In this document: in pieces, positions 1-3,314 of the stretch | Layout: each line of letters begins with the position of its first letter | How positions within the stretch are numbered: the stretch's first letter is position 1 | Assembly (NCBI GenBank): GCA_014380255.1 | Contig: JACMKG010000113.1 | Location: 1 to 9,524, forward strand | Direction of reading: 5' to 3' | Length of the DNA: 9,524 bases | From: Prolixibacteraceae bacterium | GTDB taxonomy: Bacteria; Bacteroidota; Bacteroidia; Bacteroidales; Prolixibacteraceae | Notes under the pieces: model-generated | Databases searched by the model: none | Seen by the model: only the letters and a program-made list of their open reading frames with translations | Told to the model about the DNA's origin: nothing | Program-made: the position numbers and the translations under genes

Positions 1-361
1 CCCGGAAGAGACCTTCTTTTTTGTGAAGCGTTCACACGGAGCATTCAACGTCCTTTTCTATGCCAATATAGTGATCAACTGGTTTATACCCTTCCTGCTG
101 CTGATGCCCCGCATGACTTCCCGAAGCAGGGTATTCCTGCTTCCCGTAATAGTGGTTCTGATCATTGGCCAGTATACCGAGTTGTATTATTATATCTTCC
201 CCGCTGTGATTCATGAAGCCAAGTTTGGACTGCTTGAAATAGGCACTTTCATGGGCTTTTTAGGCCTTTTTGCACTGGTGGTTACCAACACCCTATCCAA
301 GGCCAGTTTAGTGCCCAGGAATCATCCTTATTTGGAAGAAAGCATCTACCATCAATTCTAA
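1..361 (+). CDS. actF: Quinol:cytochrome c oxidoreductase membrane subunit, ActF-like (alternative complex III), 3' part only
   Basis: The frame is open from the first bases of the window, so this is the C-terminal ~119 residues of a longer gene; the GTG at 23 is internal. What is visible is an integral membrane protein with about three hydrophobic segments (starting around FNVLFYANIVINWF, VFLLPVIVVLII and IGTFMGFLGLFALVV). It ends in a polar tail, LVPRNHPYLEESIYHQF. That 'LSKASLVP+..PYL.ES..H' ending is what I recall for ActF, the second NrfD-like quinone-binding subunit of Bacteroidota alternative complex III, which passes electrons from menaquinol to cytochrome c in the inner membrane. The paralogue ActC is the main alternative, but its ending is different as I remember it. 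In many Bacteroidota the act genes are followed by cytochrome oxidase genes; here non-coding repeats and an insertion sequence follow instead. No clear U-rich terminator is seen downstream. Confidence 0.75.
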   Translation, partial: PEETFFFVKRSHGAFNVLFYANIVINWFIPFLLLMPRMTSRSRVFLLPVIVVLIIGQYTELYYYIFPAVIHEAKFGLLEIGTFMGFLGLFALVVTNTLSKASLVPRNHPYLEESIYHQF

Positions 362-387
362 GGAGAACGAATTAGGCGACGAGGGCA

Positions 388-489
388 GGATGGTTAAAAG
401 AATGTTGAATGGTTAATGTTGGATGGTTGAAAAGAATGGTGAATGGTGAATGTTAAATTTTGAATGTTGGATGGTTAAATGGTTGAATG
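388..489. repeat. Degenerate tandem repeat with GGATGGTT starts
   Basis: Two adjacent units of 33 and 34 bp (388-420 and 421-454) both start GGATGGTT and end AATGTT, with only a few differences. After a short partial unit (455-468), a third GGATGGTT start lies at 469. Inside each unit the shorter word GAATGGT(T/G) recurs. No protein is encoded. It looks like slippage-generated intergenic filler after a respiratory operon. Confidence 0.7.
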
Positions 490-545
490 ATCAAAGCAGG
501 ATCATTAATCAATGGATGGATGCGAGAGCATGCAGTAGCCCGTAA

Positions 546-565
546 GGCCACGATACATCGTGGCC
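546..565. repeat. Perfect 9-bp inverted repeat with 2-base centre
   Basis: GGCCACGAT and ATCGTGGCC face each other across AC. It stands out because it is GC-rich inside an AT-rich spacer. There is no U-tract on either side, so an intrinsic terminator is not supported. It may be a binding site or a REP-like palindrome. Confidence 0.6.
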
Positions 566-660
566 ACAGAATATGAAAAAAAATAAGAAATAAGGAAGTA
601 GAAAGCCTAGACTATCAATTGAATGGGTGACTGTTGGAAAAGAGCAGAAATTGTAAATTG

Positions 661-686
661 TGGCGTATAGGTCAAAAAGTGTGCTG
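661..686 (+). repeat. Left terminal inverted repeat of the insertion sequence
   Basis: These 26 bp are the exact reverse complement of 1867-1892. The identity stops at both edges: base 660 does not pair with 1893, and 687 does not pair with 1866. That defines the limits of the repeat. Confidence 0.93.
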
Positions 687-708
687 TTTTTGAGAACCTA
701 TGTCCAAG

Positions 709-728
709 AGGTCAAAAAGTGTGCTGTT
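709..728 (+). repeat. Second copy of the IS end core, 40 bp inside the left end
   Basis: The 20 bp at 709-728 repeat 669-688 exactly (AGGTCAAAAAGTGTGCTGTT) in the same orientation, 40 bp further in. The right end has only one copy. It may be an extra transposase-binding site or a relic of an earlier left end. Confidence 0.85.
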
Positions 729-855
729 CTTTTGATGGTTTTTTTGTATGTTTAATTTTATGTTTTATCATTGCACTGCACCTTAAACAGAAGCATGGCT
801 CTGCTGGAGAGCAACCTTGCAAGGGATACATGTGTGACGACAAAAGGTCAGGATC

Positions 856-884
856 AGGGGTGGTTATTTCCACCTCTTTTTTTT
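856..884 (+). terminator. Intrinsic terminator inside the left end of the IS, reading rightward
   Basis: AGGGGTGG (856-863) and CCACCTCT (870-877) form an 8-bp stem with one G-U pair and a six-base loop. An unbroken run of eight T follows (877-884). It would stop + strand transcription entering from the actF side just before it ran antisense through the transposase 3' end (stop at 900-902). Confidence 0.7.
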
Positions 885-899
885 GACATTTTAGAGTCT

Positions 900-1816
900 T
901 TATGCCTTCAAAAACTCATTTATAAACCGCTTGCGGTTATCTTTTGAGAGCCCATTGTGATTTAGCAATTTCTTTTTCAAATCAGTAAAAGATCCTTCCA
1001 GTTTATTATTCGTGTTAGGTATCTGTAAGTCAGGATAATCATACCAGACGAAAAGGTATGGCAGATTTCTTTTGATGCTAAAACAGGCGCTCCTAAGAGC
1101 CCTGTGGACATATCTTTTTTTGCCATTTACAGGATCTGTTTTCCTTTCCCTGAGAAAGATCTCCCATCTGCTATACCAGGAATCAAAAGCCTCTGTAAAG
1201 CTTTCCTTGTCGGTCCTGGTAAGCAACCTGGATATTTCTTTCAGTTCCTTGCCTGCCTCCAGTTTAGGATTGTTGGTTATGTACCGCCTGATAATTGCAA
1301 CCTGATGGAACTGACACATCTGCACCTTGTGATGGCTAAATTGCTGAAACATACCTTTCAATCCATCACAAACTATTCCATCAACAAAATATCCCTTTGA
1401 TTCCAAATACTCTACCCCTTCTTTATAATCCGCCAGACGTTCCTGCTTAAGGTATTTGATCCAGATAACAATTCCACTTTGCGCATCCATTATTACCAGC
1501 AAGCCCCAGCTTCTTCCCCAGTAAGTGGTATCCATCAATAATACCCCTTTCCCTGGTGCCCGGTTCAATACGTCTGACACTGCTACACTCTTTATTTTAC
1601 GCTTTATGGTACTTTCACTTACACCAAAATCTGTGGCTAATTCCTTATAAGTTTGCTTTCCTCTTACATACAAATTCCAAAGATCAATAGAATTTAAGCG
1701 TTCACCACCTGTAAAACGTTTGCCACAAGCATGACATTTATAGAGCTGTACACCTTTTTTTAAACCATTTTTCTTGAGAATAGAGGAACTACAGTAAAAG
1801 CACTTTTTTTATTCAT
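900..1816 (-). CDS. IS1249-type transposase (IS256 superfamily), zinc-ribbon N-terminus joined by a -1 shift at A7
   Basis: DDE transposase that would cut and move the surrounding element. The part in one uninterrupted frame with a possible start (TTG at 1673) is 257 residues. In that numbering the likely catalytic residues are D48 (LLMDTTYWGR), D103 (IVCDGLKGMF) and E226 (NNKLEGSF), with a CQFH motif at 120-123. An HTH-like segment (YKELATDFGVSESTIKR) lies near the start. The same frame continues upstream to 1808 and encodes a zinc ribbon with two C-x2-C pairs (CFYC and CHAC), which this family carries, so 1673 is not the true start. The only ATG nearby (1816) reads MNKK and then leaves the frame. 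A -1 shift in the A7 run (1804-1810) gives MNKKKCFYC and a protein of about 305 residues. Whether this is programmed slippage or a disabling base loss cannot be told from sequence alone. Confidence 0.85.
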
Positions 1817-1832
1817 AACCTTTGATTTGCTG

Positions 1833-1860
1833 CAAAGCTAATGACAATAAGCATTCCCAA
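1833..1860 (-). promoter_or_regulatory. Candidate transposase promoter
   Basis: On the - strand TAGCTTTG (1840 to 1833) matches the Bacteroidota -7 consensus TAnnTTTG. A TTG (1860 to 1858) lies 17 bases upstream, slightly closer than the usual 19-21. Transcription would start about 10 bases before the ATG at 1816. The position just inside the right inverted repeat fits an IS promoter. Confidence 0.45.
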
Positions 1861-1866
1861 GGTTTT

Positions 1867-1892
1867 CAGCACACTTTTTGACCTATACGCCA
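1867..1892 (-). repeat. Right terminal inverted repeat of the insertion sequence
   Basis: Exact reverse complement of 661-686. This is the end upstream of the transposase, and a candidate transposase promoter lies just inside it. Confidence 0.93.
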
Positions 1893-1926
1893 ATAAGAAT
1901 AATACTTTTAAGGTGCAATTATGTAG

Positions 1927-2391
1927 TCAAGAATCTTTTAACGCTCTTCTGTCAAATGTGAAAGGCTTCATACTGATGATCCCGCAACGGTTTATGTCTG
2001 GGTGAAGTGGATTCAAAATGATATTGTATTCATCTGGAATGATGACAGATGGGACTTTTAACGCAAGGTGCTCTTTAGCTTTTAAGAATGAAGTTCCGTA
2101 ATCGACAGTCTCATTAATAAATGGAAAACCATTCCATCCCTTTACAAATATCTTTTTAGGAACTTCCTGAATAACTATTGTTTCAGGTAATTCAATTTTA
2201 ATCAAATAGAAACCCTCGGGTAGATTCTCAACACTTGCAACATGAACGATCTTTTCCCATGCTGCCAAAGATGCATGTTCAGAAGTGTAAATAACCAAGT
2301 TGCCTTTTTTATGCCATCTTCCCGGTCCATATAATCCACCCAGCCCATCCAGAGCTGCATGTTCCTTTTTGGCAATTCGGTAAACTATCAT
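1927..2391 (-). CDS. RES-domain toxin (ParT/MbcT family)
   Basis: Toxin of a RES/Xre type II toxin-antitoxin pair. Known family members consume NAD+ or ADP-ribosylate a cell target and arrest growth when the antitoxin is lost. The 154-residue protein has the RES pattern: YGPGRWH with R25, IYTSEHAS with Y35, LAAWEK with E46, VPSVIIPDEYN with S115, and NPLHPD with N127. R25, E46 and S115 would be the name-giving Arg, Glu and Ser. The length is normal for the family and all key residues are present, so the toxin looks intact. Its ATG overlaps the antitoxin stop by one base (TGATG), which implies translational coupling. The stop lies 34 bp from the insertion sequence end. The actual substrate cannot be read from the sequence. 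Confidence 0.92.
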   Translation of the reverse strand: MIVYRIAKKEHAALDGLGGLYGPGRWHKKGNLVIYTSEHASLAAWEKIVHVASVENLPEGFYLIKIELPETIVIQEVPKKIFVKGWNGFPFINETVDYGTSFLKAKEHLALKVPSVIIPDEYNIILNPLHPDINRCGIISMKPFTFDRRALKDS

Positions 2392-2777
2392 CAGGCAGAG
2401 AACCCGTATTCAATGGCATTCAATTCATCAAGCACAAGCTGTATTCCTGAAAATGTATCGAGATAAGAAGCTGGTTTTTCGCCACCCATTACAGCGTTCT
2501 CAGAATTAAGCCAATTGTGAAACTTCTCCTGGCTACCAAATAAGGCAGTTCCTTGTTTGAATAGCTTGGCAATATAGAGCGCTCTTTCTGAAGGTCCAGG
2601 GGCAATAAGTTGTGTAGGCTCTTTCTCCTGAATCGAACGAGTGGAAATCCTTAAATAGGAGCTAAGTTCTTTTAGTGTTAAGCCTGACTCACGGGCAATG
2701 GTCAAAAGCATTGACTTTTGAATGCCTTGTCTTGCTCCAATCAAAAAGTCTTTTTCTGAAATCTCTAGTGCTTTCAT
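2391..2777 (-). CDS. Xre/MbcA/ParS antitoxin (DUF2384 C-terminal domain)
   Basis: Antitoxin partner of the RES toxin directly downstream; it binds and inhibits the toxin and, in known systems, represses its own operon. It has 128 residues. Residues about 24-52 form the Xre-like helix-turn-helix (LLTIARESGLTLKELSSYL). Residues about 66-128 form the toxin-binding domain with LFGSQEKFHNWL, the GGEKPASYLDT turn (G98, G99, P102) and the C-terminal IEYGFSA. The order antitoxin then toxin, with a one-base overlap, is standard for this family. A large perfect palindrome starts four bases upstream of the ATG and surrounds the promoter, which supports autoregulation. The ATG at 2777 is chosen because it directly follows that promoter. 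Confidence 0.92.
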   Translation of the reverse strand: MKALEISEKDFLIGARQGIQKSMLLTIARESGLTLKELSSYLRISTRSIQEKEPTQLIAPGPSERALYIAKLFKQGTALFGSQEKFHNWLNSENAVMGGEKPASYLDTFSGIQLVLDELNAIEYGFSA

Positions 2778-2780
2778 AGT

Positions 2781-2822
2781 AAAGAGAATTTATTCGCACA
2801 AATATACGAATAAATTCTCTTT
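2781..2822. promoter_or_regulatory. 16+16 bp perfect palindrome, operator of the toxin-antitoxin operon
   Basis: The arms 2781-2796 and 2807-2822 (AAAGAGAATTTATTCG against its exact reverse complement) are separated by 10 bases. The site spans the promoter of the antitoxin-toxin operon and ends four bases before the antitoxin ATG. It is the obvious binding site for the Xre antitoxin or the antitoxin-toxin complex. Confidence 0.85.
2799..2806 (-). promoter_or_regulatory. -7 promoter element of the toxin-antitoxin operon
   Basis: TATATTTG on the - strand matches TAnnTTTG exactly and fills most of the 10-base gap between the palindrome arms. No good TTTG is found at the -33 position, where the sequence is AGAGAAAAAA. 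The leader would be about 15 bases. Confidence 0.65.
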
Positions 2823-2993
2823 TTTTCTCTGTACGATTATTTTGAGTTAGCGTGCACTATTCATTCTCAACTGGATATTACAAATAAAAAAGGTTTTCCA
2901 TAAAGGTCGCCTTTAGGCCTCCAATTTAAAATAATAGACTAACAAGTTGCACAACGGGTAGAATAAAATGCACAATAGGTAAATGGAAGATGA

Positions 2994-3025
2994 ATCGGGT
3001 CCGTTGGTTTCCTAACCGACGCTTG
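2994..3025 (+). repeat. Intergenic hairpin repeat, copy 1
   Basis: The 32 bases beginning ATCGGGTCCGTTGG match 3153-3184 at about 28 positions. The centre forms CGTTGGTT-TCCT-AACCGACG, which pairs fully on the + strand if one U-G pair is allowed. Confidence 0.7.
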
Positions 3026-3105
3026 CAGGATCTTCATTCGAAGCAATGATTTTGGCAAAGCTACCGGTTCTTTTTAACGTCTTACTTTTTTCATCATTTC
3101 TGCCA

Positions 3106-3124
3106 CTGCGACTGGAAGTCGCAG
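3106..3124. repeat. Perfect 8-bp stem-loop in the intergenic region
   Basis: CTGCGACT (3106-3113) and AGTCGCAG (3117-3124) pair perfectly around GGA. The following GGACCCGA (3124-3131) is also the exact complement of TCGGGTCC in repeat copy 1 (2995-3002), which suggests a larger fold. Confidence 0.65.
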
Positions 3125-3152
3125 GACCCGACGCTGCATATGCAAGCCATTG

Positions 3153-3184
3153 ATCGGGCTCGTTGGTTTCTTAACCGATGCTTG
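3153..3184 (+). repeat. Intergenic hairpin repeat, copy 2
   Basis: Diverged copy of 2994-3025, starting 159 bp downstream. Its stem CGTTGGTT-TCTT-AACCGATG keeps pairing on the + strand with two G-U pairs, whereas the - strand would have A-C mismatches. Immediately after, GATGCTTG (3177-3184) can pair with CAAGCATC (3203-3210) to make a second hairpin. Confidence 0.7.
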
Positions 3185-3243
3185 AGTCGCTTTCAGTCAA
3201 AGCAAGCATCTTTAAAAGCCTTTAAGCTCTTAGGTCTTTACGC

Positions 3244-3272
3244 AAAAAAGACGACCTTCCAGGAAGGCCGCC
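3244..3272 (-). terminator. Intrinsic terminator of the blaI-blaR1-type operon
   Basis: On the - strand GGCGGCCTTC (3272-3263) and GAAGGTCGTC (3259-3250) form a 10-bp stem with two G-U pairs and a three-base loop. Six T follow (3249-3244). It lies about 40 bp after the stop codon of the M56 gene at 3315-3317. Confidence 0.85.
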
Positions 3273-3314
3273 TTTCGTAATGAATAACCACATTCTTAAT
3301 TCAAAGTATCTTTT

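Larger units (their letters stand above)
362..660. other. Non-coding spacer between actF-like gene and insertion sequence
   Basis: No open frame with coding character is present on either strand. The stretch holds a degenerate short-period repeat (388-489), a 20-bp palindrome (546-565) and otherwise A-rich sequence. No U-tract terminator for the upstream operon could be identified. Confidence 0.7.
661..1892 (-). mobile_element. Complete insertion sequence, IS1249-type (IS256 superfamily)
   Basis: The element is about 1.23 kb and is bounded by perfect 26-bp inverted repeats at 661-686 and 1867-1892 (both read inward as TGGCGTATAGGTC..., ending GTGTGCTG). One transposase gene fills the - strand from 1816 to 900. 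Between its stop and the left end lie about 210 bp of non-coding DNA with a second copy of the repeat core and a terminator hairpin. The flanking bases show no convincing target duplication: the left side ends AAATTG and the right side begins ATAAGA. The insertion may therefore be old, or the target site may be unusual. The right end lies only 34 bp from the stop codon of the RES toxin gene. Confidence 0.9.
2823..3243. other. Non-coding, structure-rich region between two - strand operons
   Basis: About 420 bp with no credible gene. It lies between the blaR1 terminator and the toxin-antitoxin promoter. It holds a TAAAGG-TCG-CCTTTA hairpin (2901-2915), a short direct repeat (TGCACAACGGGTA and TGCACAATAGGTA near 2949 and 2969), two copies of a hairpin unit (2994-3025 and 3153-3184), and a perfect hairpin at 3106-3124. 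No promoter was recognised. Confidence 0.6.

Noticed and set aside
23..361. GTG at 23 as the start of a small 112-residue membrane protein
   Set aside because: The frame is open to the window edge and the residues before it (PEETFFF) continue the same protein, so the gene is simply cut by the window.
546..565. Intrinsic terminator of the actF operon
   Set aside because: The palindrome is not followed by a T-run on either strand.
1072..1400. Two overlapping + strand frames inside the transposase
   Set aside because: They are antisense to a clear transposase, have no recognisable domain and no promoter.
1671..1673. TTG at 1673 as the true transposase start
   Set aside because: It would drop the in-frame zinc ribbon encoded upstream, which this transposase family carries.
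647..1906. Target-site duplication flanking the insertion sequence
   Set aside because: Bases left of 661 and right of 1892 do not match over 8-9 bp in any reasonable register.
2994..3184. CRISPR array
   Set aside because: There are only two diverged copies starting 159 bp apart, with stems that differ, and no cas genes.
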